Below, one piece after another: positions 25,104 through 38,985 of a stretch of DNA of 64,000 nt. Within the stretch, counting starts at the first letter, position 1. Every line of letters begins with the position of its first letter. The translations under genes and the position numbers were made by a program. Origin of the DNA: Spongilla lacustris (Eukaryota; Porifera; Demospongiae; Spongillida; Spongillidae); the NCBI GenBank assembly GCA_949361645.1, contig OX442422.1, positions 5,765,642 to 5,829,641 on the forward strand, read 5' to 3'. The notes under the pieces were generated by a model that had not been told where the DNA came from, did no database searches, and was given only the letters and a program-made list of their open reading frames with translations.

Positions 25104-25750
25104 ACTGCGGGGAAGCAGCGCTGCATCAGAGCAATAAGAAACTTGACTTATTGAATTTGTCGAGCGATCCGCATCATGCTCTGATTGATACTGCCGTTTC
25201 TTCTCTTCTTCTGCTGAGGAAAGTACTGCAACTCAGTCTGTGACTGTGTTCCGATGTATGTGCGATGGTGCATCGGTGTCTACTACTCGCACATCTAGCA
25301 AGGCTACTGCCTGAGGTTCCCAAAGACCTCTAATACTGATGTCCGCAATCAAGGCAGGGGTACCATCACTGATGCTAGCCTCCTTCACAACTGGCTCCTA
25401 TATCACATTCCTGAATGCTATTGAGGCCAGATCTCCAAGTGCATCTCGATTTCATTATATGGTGTTGGATGACCAGCCCCCCCTTTCTGCAGTCTAGGGC
25501 ATACTCAAGATTGAAAGCTGCACCACATCCATCACAGGTGGCTGGCATCCTAAGCAAAGGACGCTGGTATCTCATCGCCAGTGCATCTCGGAATTCTGTT
25601 GCAGACAAATCGAAGTGGTGTGTACAGTGGCAATACTGCTAGCCATGCAAAAGTTTTACCATCAATTGAATGCCGAAATGCTCGCTTCTTCTTTGCATCC
25701 AAGATAGAAAGAATAGAGTCTTGTGTGGCCTCAGTGGTCCTGATGTCAAA
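25104..25750 (-). pseudogene. Degenerate non-LTR retrotransposon 3' coding region
   Basis: Reading the minus strand from 25750, frames that shift at least once give a conserved series: SIDGKTFAWLAVLPLYT, then SATEFRDALAMRYQRPLL, a zinc-knuckle-like CDGCGAAFNLEYALDCRKGG, and later DGTPALIADISIRGLWEPQ and LLDVRVVDTDAPSH. This order is familiar from the C-terminal part of non-LTR reverse-transcriptase polyproteins common in cnidarian and sponge genomes. Frameshifts and stops (one just after the HIHRNTVTD stretch) show that it is dead. The piece ends at the TIR element on its low-coordinate side. The reverse transcriptase itself is not present. Confidence 0.75.
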
Positions 25751-29664
<3,914 letters not shown>

Positions 29665-29925
29665 CAGCAGGCTCTGCATGCAGCTTTTGCCACAGAACAG
29701 CGAAAGATACAAGCAAATTCAAGGATTTGTGCAGAACTAGGCTGGAGCTGCATACCCCTTGTTTTTGAATCATTCGGGGCCTGGGGCCAACTTGCCTCTG
29801 ACACTTTCAAGAAACTTGCTTCCCGCCTTTCAGTCCAGGTTAACTCCTCCACTTCCACCACTCTGGACAGCATTTATTCCAGACTAAACCTTTCCCTTGT
29901 GCGCTCGAATGCCAGCTAGAGCATT
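29665..29925 (+). pseudogene. Non-LTR retrotransposon 3' coding fragment
   Basis: The plus strand reads TEQRKIQANSRICAELGW, then SCIPLVFESFGAWGQLASDT and FKKLASRLSVQ. The same block occurs in four other fragments in this window (58.98-62.4 kb). It corresponds to the end of a polyprotein of the non-LTR type, after the reverse transcriptase. A preceding Ala/Cys-rich stretch is out of frame and the 5' part is missing. Confidence 0.75.
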
Positions 29926-30148
29926 TCTTGCAAGGGCAGGTCCCCGTGCTAAAGTCTCAGACCTCTACTTAGTTAGATGGTTGACTCATACATAGTTACA
30001 TAGTTTACTAGTTAAATATTGAAATTTGTGTTTATATGAATTAATGCCTATGGCACATGAAAAATACTACATATTTAGGCAGGTTATACATTTATATACA
30101 AACATAATTAATTAGTATACAGTGACATGCAGAGTGTTTTAACAGAAT

Positions 30149-30371
30149 TCAAGGGCGGATAATAGCATCAAGTTCAAGCTTCCTTGGGTGCAAATGGGCA
30201 TAGCGTGTGACAACTTCATCTAAGTCCACGTCTATGTCATAATGTATATGCAGGAGAGCAAGGCTAGAAAGACGGCTATTTCCCATTGAGGCTCTCATGT
30301 AATTGTGCAGTCTTCGAAGAGCACTAGCACTCCGCTCGTTCACGCTCTCTTTTCTTTTGTTGGGAGCTACC
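30149..30371 (-). pseudogene. hAT transposase C-terminal (dimerisation) fragment
   Basis: The minus strand encodes NERSASALRRLHNYMRASMG followed by RLSSLALLHIHYDIDVD and HPRKLEL. ERSFSALRR-x2-NYLRSTM-x-RL-x2-LAL is the signature of the hAT-family dimerisation region, also found in zinc-finger MYM-type and TTF-type host proteins. Only about 65 residues are present, and no upstream transposase exons are recognisable. It is probably a transposon remnant, possibly a terminal exon. Confidence 0.75.
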
Positions 30372-31139
30372 CGGCATAGTCGATCGGCCCGGCGATTATT
30401 AATGCGACGGCGTAAGCGTATAGATTAATTATTAAACCGGCGCAAATTGCTTTGTAATTATTGCACGGCTGTCTACTCGCATTGAACGCGTGGAAATTAG
30501 GCCCTCCGCCCCAAAATTTTGAAATGGATTTGCTGTCCCATAGCAACGAACCGGACAACCAATGCCCTTTGGAATGCGCTATACACAAAGCACACCTTGT
30601 ACAATAAACACCTATAAGCCATACTGTGGTTAAGAAACACCTCTGACCTTCGTATGGCATATAAAATCACGTGGTCTTACCGCACAAAAAGGTGTCAGTT
30701 TTGTGTCTTGAAGTGAGGTACTTATTTCAGTGCGTACTGACCTATATACGTTCTGAAGACTATAGTGCCTCTCCTGCACATTAATTGGATACAAAACGAC
30801 GATAAATGTATGCTATGTAGATAGTTGTACTTGTTTCTACTAAAGGCGTGTGTCGACGAATTTTCTGAAGTAGTGTTCAAACGCCTTGAAAATCGCCATT
30901 TTTGTTGGTTATTTCGCGCGTACTTATTGCCTGGGGCAGAAGGTAGGGTCATATGGAAGGGTAAAAAGTTATGTTTATATATCCTGTATCATGTTTTCCT
31001 GTTCTCTGAAGGGTTTGGAGCTGCAGCAAGCAGTCAACTGCCTGCATGGCATGGCTCATGCGTACACCTAGCTAACGGATGATGACGAAGACACCTCAAT
31101 AAATGATGTGCACAGTTTGAAGACGTATGTGAGTGAGGA
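30372..31139. other. Downstream flank of the RAG1-like gene, no gene seen
   Basis: No ORF with known domains. I looked for RSS-like or Transib-like ends (CACWRTG) that could mark the 3' end of a transposon and found only a weak GCACAGTTTGAA near 31108, not convincing. Confidence 0.4.
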
Positions 31140-34100
31140 TTAAATATTTTTTTTCTTCTTTTGTGGAGGGGGGACGGCAGCTAAAACTTGTGGGGAAATG
31201 CTTATTAAGTGTTCTTTGACAATGCACAGCAAATGCTTTACTTTGTCAGTAATTGCTGTGTAGGCTAAGCCAAGTCGTGTAAACTTGGCATGGATGGACT
31301 CAGCCCCCTGTTCGCCTAGGAGGCCAAATCCAACGTGCGTAGAATTAGCCCATGTAGTAGCATGATCCTCCAGGATATGCATCTTAATGGGGACTGTTGC
31401 CTCTGGGAAGGACTTCCGGAAGTACGCCATAAACTGTTCAATGGCTTGTTCTGTACAAATCAATTGTATAGTCTTGAGTTCAAATGAAATCATAAAAAAT
31501 GATACTCACCTAGAGCAAAGGTTTGTGCTTCATCAATGAAATTCTGGTCGTATATGTTGTGGCAGCTAGCAAACATGCAAAATGTATTGACCAGAATGTC
31601 GGTACGCTGTTGTAGCTCTACAACGCGATGGGGCAATCTGTTTTGTGCAGTTTGAACCAGTGACTTGCACAGTGTCTGGATATTAGATAGCTGTAAAGTG
31701 AAGAAGTTGCATGATCACTACTTCTAAACTTAGATTTTTAGTACCTTTAGAGTCTTGTGTACATGATTGCCCACAAAGGCACCTCCAAAATATTGCTGGC
31801 GATGTACTCCTATGGACTGCAGTGCAGAGTCCAGCTCCTTAACAAAGGGGCCGTCTTTGATCGAAAATCCCTTCTTCACTGTGGCTGTGCAGTTGGCTAC
31901 ATCTGTTTCCTAGTGTGATTGGTGTGTCAATACACATTTTATACTGCATGCATGGCTTACAAGTTGTTTGAGAGATTTCATCTTGTCTTCACATTGCTTG
32001 AAGAAATCCACAGTGACTGGATCATTCTCCCCAACAACTAGTGATACATATGTTGCCATTTGCTGCGACAAATCATATGACTCCTGGGCTTGCTCCAACT
32101 CTGCTTGTAGCTTCCGAAGCCTTTGCAGCTCATGGCTGTAATTGGAGAAGCTGAAGTGGGCATCGTCTCTTGAGTGCAGAGCCAGCTCAAGGTCAAGGGT
32201 ATGACACTCGTCTTCAAGCAACCCATAAATCTTGGTAAAGATGCCCAAAGTGATGTGAAGACCAGGTGGGCATACCTAGCGTGTATGTGTGCGTGTGCAT
32301 GTGCATGATCATACAAAACAGTTTTTGGCAAATTCATTTATACTTACTTGTGAAATGGGGATGTTGAAAATAGGCTCTGAAATGCAGTTATAGAAGTGTT
32401 GTGCTTGTTTCTTGCCAACCCCTGAAGCAATGTAGTGCTGATGGTCAGCACTGATAGTTTCAAATGTTCTGGGTGGAGCTGGTCCTCTGACTGAGAGAGG
32501 TGTTACTAAGTGCTGATGGTGGGCCAAGCAATACAAACATGGGTAGCATCCTATAAGAAAGGTGCAATGTTTGTACACTTTGTTTAGCACCTATGCAAAT
32601 AGTCACATACCACTTGCTCCTGACAGCCCGTACATTCTAGTAATGAACTCGTAGTCTCCACACATGAACAGCCTGAGTGTGTATTGCCTGTAGGTTGAAT
32701 GTTCATTTTAAAAATCATTTGATATTAACTACTGTTCTTACCTCCATTTCATTCCTTGCAGATGTGCTACTTGATCTTTATAGCGGTCAAGTGCTATGTG
32801 GAGGTTGGTAACAGTGTCGCCCGCTTCAAAGCAGCAAAACACGCAGGTGTTGTGGACTGAATTAGGCGCTGGAACATTTACAATCTGAAAGTTCATCTTG
32901 AACGAACCGCCTCCTTTGTCCCCTCCTATTTTTAACCACACCTCACTGGCAGGGATGACCCCATCATGCCAGGTAAGCCGTCCTGTCCTACATAGGGTTA
33001 AAATTATTTTGCAAGGTTTATGCCTTGACCTCCTAATTAACCTTTCATTCTCTTCCAAGAGGTCAACAACCTTCTGAACCAGATCTGGAATATAAACCAG
33101 AGGAGCTCCCCTAAGCTCTTCACCACCAGAAGGATGAGGAAATGAGAATAGAGCCATCTCTCCTTTTAAGTTGTCGCCCACAATTTGCCTGCAAATGTTG
33201 CGCATCCGCTGCTCCCCAGCTAGAGATACTCCTGACACTTTCAGCCACCTAGACAAGTAATGCATATGTAGGTTATTTTTTTCGTTTTTGTGTAATGCTT
33301 TACCGTCTAAGTTGTCTCAAACCGTTCCAGGGAATAGCCATGCCGACTTTTATGGCCAATACTTGGACAGAGTCGATTGCAATGTTTGTGATGCCTGCCT
33401 TCTGCAATAGAGACATCCTCTCTTCATCACTCAGAGTGAGTACCTCCTCCTCCATCAGGGCAGATGGCTCTCCTCCACTGACGATGCTTCTGGCTGTGTG
33501 CATCTCTGCACGCCTCGTCTTCACAGTCTTGGAGCAAGCAGCTGAGGTCAGGTGGCGGGCTTTGGTCACATGCATGAATGTCATTGGCTACAAGGTATGG
33601 TTTACATGTAGTGTGTCATAACAATGTAAGTGAGATTGAATACACTTAACTGTTCCTCCTGTAGGCAGTTGTATTATGCCTGCTTGATCGGGGCTGGTGG
33701 AGATGGCCCTCTTCAGCAGTGCGGCTGCTTCTCTCTCCTCACCAGCAGTGAGATATTGTGTGCACTCGTGCCCATCGTAACAGCCAGCCTTCATATCCCT
33801 GTGGCACTCCACACATTGTACCAGTACATCCTTCAACAAGAGCAATACAGCATTTGGTGCTGGTCTTATCTCTGTGGGTACCAAGGAGCTATCCTCCGAG
33901 CAGCAAGGACACACTGGGGTTGATGCTGCTACTCGCTCCACAACACAGCTGGTACAGGCCAGCTGACGGCATGGCAGTTCAAGGGGCTGTTTGAGAATGT
34001 TTGAACACACCACACACTTCAACTCCTTCAGGACAGTGGCACTGTTTTGGCCTGCCAGTGGTGGGTATGGCTCACTTGAGAAGATTGGAGGAGGGGCAAT

Positions 34101-34559
34101 CTTCCAAAGATGGGCAATTAACATGTTCGGTGTGAGGCCAGGTTGACGACCTCTGCCAACTGTATGCTTCCTAACTGGACCTTTTGCATTGAAACTGAAA
34201 TGCTCACACACCTGTGGTATGATTTATACTGATGATGTTGCATAAAAGCATATACATGTAGTATGTACCTTACACCCTTCATTGGTATGTGCTTCCCATA
34301 CAAATGGTGTCAGGGCACACCTGTGGTGCACTCCTCCTACCCTGGCACTGATGATCCTCTGCATTGTATGTTTACAGCAATGGCAGAAGTGTTCAGGGTA
34401 CACTTGAGCATTATCAGTATTGGTGTTAATAGCAAAGGCAATTTGCAAATCAGCTGCAAATGCTTTGCATTCGTGGATCTCCTTTTTATGCTTCCTTGTC
34501 ATCAGCCTTTGTCCACATACTCTGCAGTGCAGCGGCAGTTGTTTAATGTGGTAGTCCAT
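31140..34559 (-). CDS. RAG1-like protein (Transib/RAG1 superfamily recombinase), ten exons, 964 aa
   Basis: Minus-strand exons: 34559-34269, 34211-33651, 33587-33304, 33248-32742, 32687-32611, 32550-32348, 32275-31961, 31909-31745, 31690-31510 and 31450-31140. All nine introns are 51-72 bp with GT-AG borders, and joining them leaves an open frame of 965 codons. Residues 12-99 match the RAG1 N-terminal zinc-binding region: HCRVCG, then FCHCC, W88, H91 and C96-x2-C99. A RING-like domain has C163, C166, C178, C183, C186, C198 and C201; its usual His is Gln (Q180). A second Cys/His motif follows. In the core, D489 (GGDKGGGSFKM) is the candidate first catalytic Asp and D559 (GDYEFI) the second. 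C578-x2-C581 lies 19 residues after D559, the RAG1 D708-to-C727 distance. H886-x4-H891 precedes E908 and E912 (GEQGAES). The family cuts DNA by DDE chemistry. Activity is inferred. An in-frame stop sits just before the ATG. Confidence 0.85.
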
Positions 34560-34581
34560 TCAGCTTGTAATATAACCTATG

Positions 34582-34781
34582 NNNNNNNNNNNNNNNNNNN
34601 NNNNNNNNNNNNNNNNNNNNNNNNNNNNNNNNNNNNNNNNNNNNNNNNNNNNNNNNNNNNNNNNNNNNNNNNNNNNNNNNNNNNNNNNNNNNNNNNNNNN
34701 NNNNNNNNNNNNNNNNNNNNNNNNNNNNNNNNNNNNNNNNNNNNNNNNNNNNNNNNNNNNNNNNNNNNNNNNNNNNNNNNN
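34582..34781. other. Assembly gap (200 N)
   Basis: Exactly 200 N, which suggests a nominal scaffold gap of unknown true size. It hides the end of the Ty3/gypsy element and everything between it and the 5' flank of the RAG1-like gene. Confidence 0.99.
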
Positions 34782-37700
34782 CTACTCATTAGCAATTCTG
34801 CTGGGCTGTATCCATTTTGCAAAGGTGTGGCTCTGTACGATAGCAATGCTAAACATGGATCAGATGTTTTCTTCCACATTGTCTTGATCGTTTTTACAGC
34901 TCGCTCCGCTGCTCCATTGCTTTGGGGAAATAACGGACTACTCGTTATATGGTCAAATCCATATTCCTGACTGAATTTCAGGAATGAGTGAGATGAAAAC
35001 TGTGGTCCATTGTCTGAAATGAGTTCTTCAGGAATACCATGTCTTGCAAATATTGACTTTGTTCGGCTTATCACTTCCTCTGCTGTCATATGATCCAAAT
35101 GTGCAATCTCAATAAACCTGGAATAATAATCGACAATAAGCAAGTAGTTGTCCCCATTCCAGTGGAAAATGTCTGCAGCAACTCTCTGCCATGGTAAAGA
35201 AGGTAACTGTGTTGGTATTAACGGTTCCACCTGTTGTGGTTGATGTTTAATGCACTGTGGACAATTCTTCACCAATTTCTCCAAATCTTTTGAGATGTTA
35301 GGCCACCATACACTCTGTCGAGCTCGCTCTCTACATTTAGTTATCCCTTGATGTGCACCATGGATTTTATTTAAAATTTCTGTTCGGAGTGGCTCTGGAA
35401 CAACAATCCTACTTCCTCTCAACAGTAGCCCTTTTTCAATGCTCAACTCTCCAGCAACTGAAAAATATGGTTTAACTGCTTCAGGTACATCTTTCTTTTC
35501 TGGCCACCCTCTGTAGCTGTACGCAGCTATCTGCCTACATACACTGTCAGTTTTCTGACATTGACGTATCTGGTTAAGTTTCTTGTCAGTAGCTGGGATA
35601 CCCTGGATAATCCAATGAACGAATGCCTCTATGTCATTGTGTTGAGCTTTTTCCTCATCCGACGGTTGAGTTACTGGAGCTCTTGATAGCGCATCAGCAA
35701 TAGTGAGGTTTTTGCCAGGTACATGTGATATTGAAAACTTGAAGCGCATTAGTCTCAAGCGAAAACGTTGTACCCTGATGGGAAGCTCCTCCAGATTCTT
35801 CGTACTCAACAAGGGAACCAATGGCTTGTGATCTGTTTCCAAATGGAATTTTAATCCCAGCAAATAGTCTGAGAAACGTTCACAAGCCCAGGTTAGCGCT
35901 AACGCCTCCTTTTCAATTTGTGCATATCGCTGCTCTGTTGGAGTCATAGCTCGTGAGATGTAACAGACTGGAAGTATTTTACTATCTCTCTGTTTCTGTA
36001 AGAGGACACCACCCAAACCAAATGAGGATGCATCTGCTGAAACCACTGTAGGGAGATTAGGATCATATAAAGCCAATAGTGGTGAACTACTAAGTAGCTT
36101 TTTAATTTTCTGGAAAGCTCTTTGCTGATCCGTTCCCCATACCCACGAATTTTTTTTACTAAGCAAATCTCGAAGAGGCTTTGTTTCATGGGCGATATGA
36201 GGTGAGAATTTGCTCAACTGGTTGATTATCCCAAGAAACCTTCTAATATCACCAACATCCTTCGGTTCCGGAAACAGAGTGATGGCCTTCATCTTTTCCG
36301 GGTCTGGACTGATCCCCTGATTACTCACAACATGACCCAGGAATCGTATCTCTGTCTTTGAAAATTCACACTTACCTGCATTCAGTGTAAGTCCAGCTGA
36401 AAGTAGACGTTTGAGAACTTGATCTAATCTTCTGTCATGTTCCACCCGTGTTGTTCCAAAAACCAGAATGTCATCAATCAAACATACTACTCCGTCCATA
36501 CCCCCAAGAATCGAAGACATTCTCTTCTGAAACAATTCAGGGGCTGATGTGATTCCAAATGGCAAGCGATTAAAACAGAAGCGCCCAAACGGAGTTATAA
36601 AAGTTGTCAACAAGGCTGATTCACGAGCCAATGGGATCTGCCAAAATCCTGAATTGGCATCCAATTTAGAGAACAATTGTGCCCCAGTGAGTTGTGTTAA
36701 GATTTGATCAACAACTGGCAAAGGATGATTCTCTCTACAAACATTCGCATTTAGCTTTGTAAGGTCAACGCAAATTCTGATATCCCCATTTGCTTTTGGT
36801 ACTACCACCATCCCTGCACACCAATTGGTTGGTTCTTCTACGCTTGATATCACACCAAGTTCTTCCATCCGCTTCAACTCTGCTTTGACTTTAGGCAATA
36901 AAGGTGTGGCAACCCTTCGTGGAGTTGTGATAGCGAATGGTGTGGCTCCCTCTTTCATCCGTATCTTGTATTCTGGTCCCATTATTCCTAATCCTTCAAA
37001 CACCTTAGGATATTTCTGTTGCATTGCTGTCACTCCCACAAAATCCACTCGTTGCAAGAGGCTTAAAGATTCAATAGCAGGTCTTCCAAGTAGTGGTACT
37101 TGCAGTTCAGGAAGGACATATATATCCTGCTTTACTTCTTTTCTCCCAAGTCTTAGGGTTCCTAAGAAACAACCCCTCACCAACAGTTTTTGATTTCCTG
37201 GACCATACAGGATCTTTTCTGGATAGCGAAGTGTCGTATTTTTCAACTGCTTGTACACACTTAGGGGAATTACTGTCACGTCTGCGCCAGTGTCAAGCTT
37301 GAAATGTATCTGATGTCCATTCAAACTAAGACTCTGTTTCCATGGAGATTTGTCTAAGTTGGTATCTCCAAGTGTATCGATAAACACAGCCTGGACTGAA
37401 CTTGCAGTCTTTGTGCGACACATTTCTTTCCAATGGCCACGCCTCTTACACTTGTGACATATCGACTCTCTTGCTGGACAGCGTTCATAGCTGTGTCCTG
37501 GGGTCCTTCCACAATAGGAGCATTTACCTCTGTAATCTGATCCTCCCCCTGCGCCAGGTGTGTACGCTTGTGCTTTCCTTGGTCGCACCTCTCTATCCTC
37601 AGGTTTAGCTTTAGAGTGCACTCGATCTATTCGCTCTTCCGTTTCCACTTCCCTTCTCAGTAGAACTTGCTGCTTCTTCACCATTTCTGATTGACGAACC

Positions 37701-38188
37701 ATTGTCACTGTTTTTTCTAACGTTAGATCTGGGTCCAATTGTAGCTTCTCTGAAAGAGACACGTCTCTCAGCCCTACAACAATTCTGTCTCTAATCAGTT
37801 CGTCACGCAAACTAGCAAAGCCACAATGTTCTGCAAGAGCATGCACACTGGTAACAAAATCATCGACAGATTCACCCTCCTCTTGCTTTCTCCGATTGAA
37901 TTTCGCCCGCTCAAAAATCACGTTCCTCTTCTTCCCAAAATAGGAATCAAATTTCTGTTTAACCACCTCGTATTTCTTCTTGTCCGTCTCGCTCAAGTTA
38001 AACATGTGTAGGATATCCTCCGCTAAATCTCCCATCGTATACAGAAGCATATTTACCTGTTTCTCTTCACCCTTTGAGTCCAATTCAGTCGCGAGTCGAA
38101 ACCGCTCAAACCGTCTGACCCATTTCGGCCACTCTTCCGGTTGGTTGAACGTGAAACCCTCTGGAGGTGTTACTTGGCTAGTTGCCAT
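34782..38188 (-). CDS. Ty3/gypsy gag-pol polyprotein (partial at C-terminus)
   Basis: One open frame of about 1135 real codons starts at the ATG at 38188 and runs into the gap. Order: gag region (about 1-200); zinc knuckles around 223-257, the second a classical CCHC; aspartic protease with DTG at 299-301; reverse transcriptase with IDD at 571-573; RNase H around 715-840 (SADASSFGLGG, then ETDHKPL); integrase with H943, H946, C976 and C979, and catalytic D1006, D1059 and E1095, which gives the D-x35-E spacing. Gag and pol are fused in a single frame, as in many Ty3/gypsy elements. The protein copies element RNA into DNA and integrates it. The integrase C-terminus is missing only because of the gap. 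No stop or frameshift was seen, so the copy may have been recently active. Confidence 0.93.
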
Positions 38189-38207
38189 GGCTTAAAACTA
38201 GATTAGA

Positions 38208-38225
38208 GCAACACCGCTGCCACCA
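38208..38225 (-). promoter_or_regulatory. Candidate primer-binding site
   Basis: On the minus strand TGGTGGCAGCGGTGTTG begins at the base after the LTR. TGG starts are usual for sites complementary to a tRNA 3' end. The tRNA was not identified. Confidence 0.55.
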
Positions 38226-38347
38226 TGTAGTGTGTACCAAAATATCTTATTCCAATAATAGAGCACCATGCGCATGCGCATCCTAATAATACTACTACAC
38301 ATGTTGTATGTATCATGTTGTATTGTTGTATACATATTAGCTATACA
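38226..38347 (-). repeat. Candidate short 5' LTR, about 122 bp
   Basis: On the minus strand the segment starts TGTATAGC and ends CACTACA, the expected TG...CA ends extended to TGTA...TACA. It lies directly before the primer-binding site. The second LTR is in the gap, so the outer border rests on the terminal motif only. At about 122 bp it would be unusually short. Confidence 0.5.
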
Positions 38348-38985
38348 GGCCTTTTCACGGTTTGTCATGACTACTGTATTTGTTGAGACATTTGGTCCAT
38401 GGGGATGAACAGCCCACCAATTTTAGGAATATGATTTGAAACAAGCAATTCTACTCAGTCTACCCTGGTACATTGTAAATTTCCTATGCAGCTGTCTACT
38501 CTTCATTCAAGCCAATGTGCGTGCTTTCAAGGCCTGTTCTGCTGTTGAAATGCCAACCCAGTTCAGAGCAGATGGGATCATTACATGTACATGTGCATGT
38601 GTTTTCTCTTATGTCTGCCTACATTTTCATTGTAGCTGCAGCACCTGCAAACACACCTGGTTCAGACAAAATACATGATTTAAGTGTAGAAGTGATTGAA
38701 AGATCAATGCCGGTTGTTGCAGAATATCACCAGTGGACCATTATATACAGGCATTGTTACATGTAGCTAAACCAGCATGCACTAGCTTCCTGTTTGGGGT
38801 TGAACATAGCTAATTTATGAATCTTTTATCATACTATTTAATGTACTTACATTTTACTACAACTTGGTTGCATATATGCAATGCATTGCTAAATTCTGCT
38901 AAATCGCCCTGTACTATATGCAAATGAGTTTTGTAATGTCAATTCGGTACTTTAAATTTTATGTGAGTTCTCTTATTTTTTATAG
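38348..38985. other. Upstream region of the double-MATH gene
   Basis: A 5' exon of the next gene should lie here or within the element. A stretch after a good acceptor (TTTTCATTGTAG, ending about 38635) is open to 38766, but no donor gives the right phase, so I do not call it. Confidence 0.3.

Larger units (their letters stand above)
34782..38347 (-). mobile_element. Ty3/gypsy LTR retrotransposon, 3' end lost in gap
   Basis: The element consists of a short 5' LTR (38226-38347), a primer-binding site directly inside it, and one long gag-pol frame running into the assembly gap. The uninterrupted frame suggests a young insertion. The 3' LTR and target-site duplication cannot be seen. Confidence 0.85.

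Noticed and set aside
30372..31139. RSS-like heptamer or Transib terminus downstream of the RAG1-like gene
   Set aside because: Only a partial CACAGTT match, without a nonamer or inverted partner.
38636..38766. Possible 5' exon of the 39-kb TRAF-like gene
   Set aside because: Good acceptor, but no donor in the phase required by the 38986 exon.
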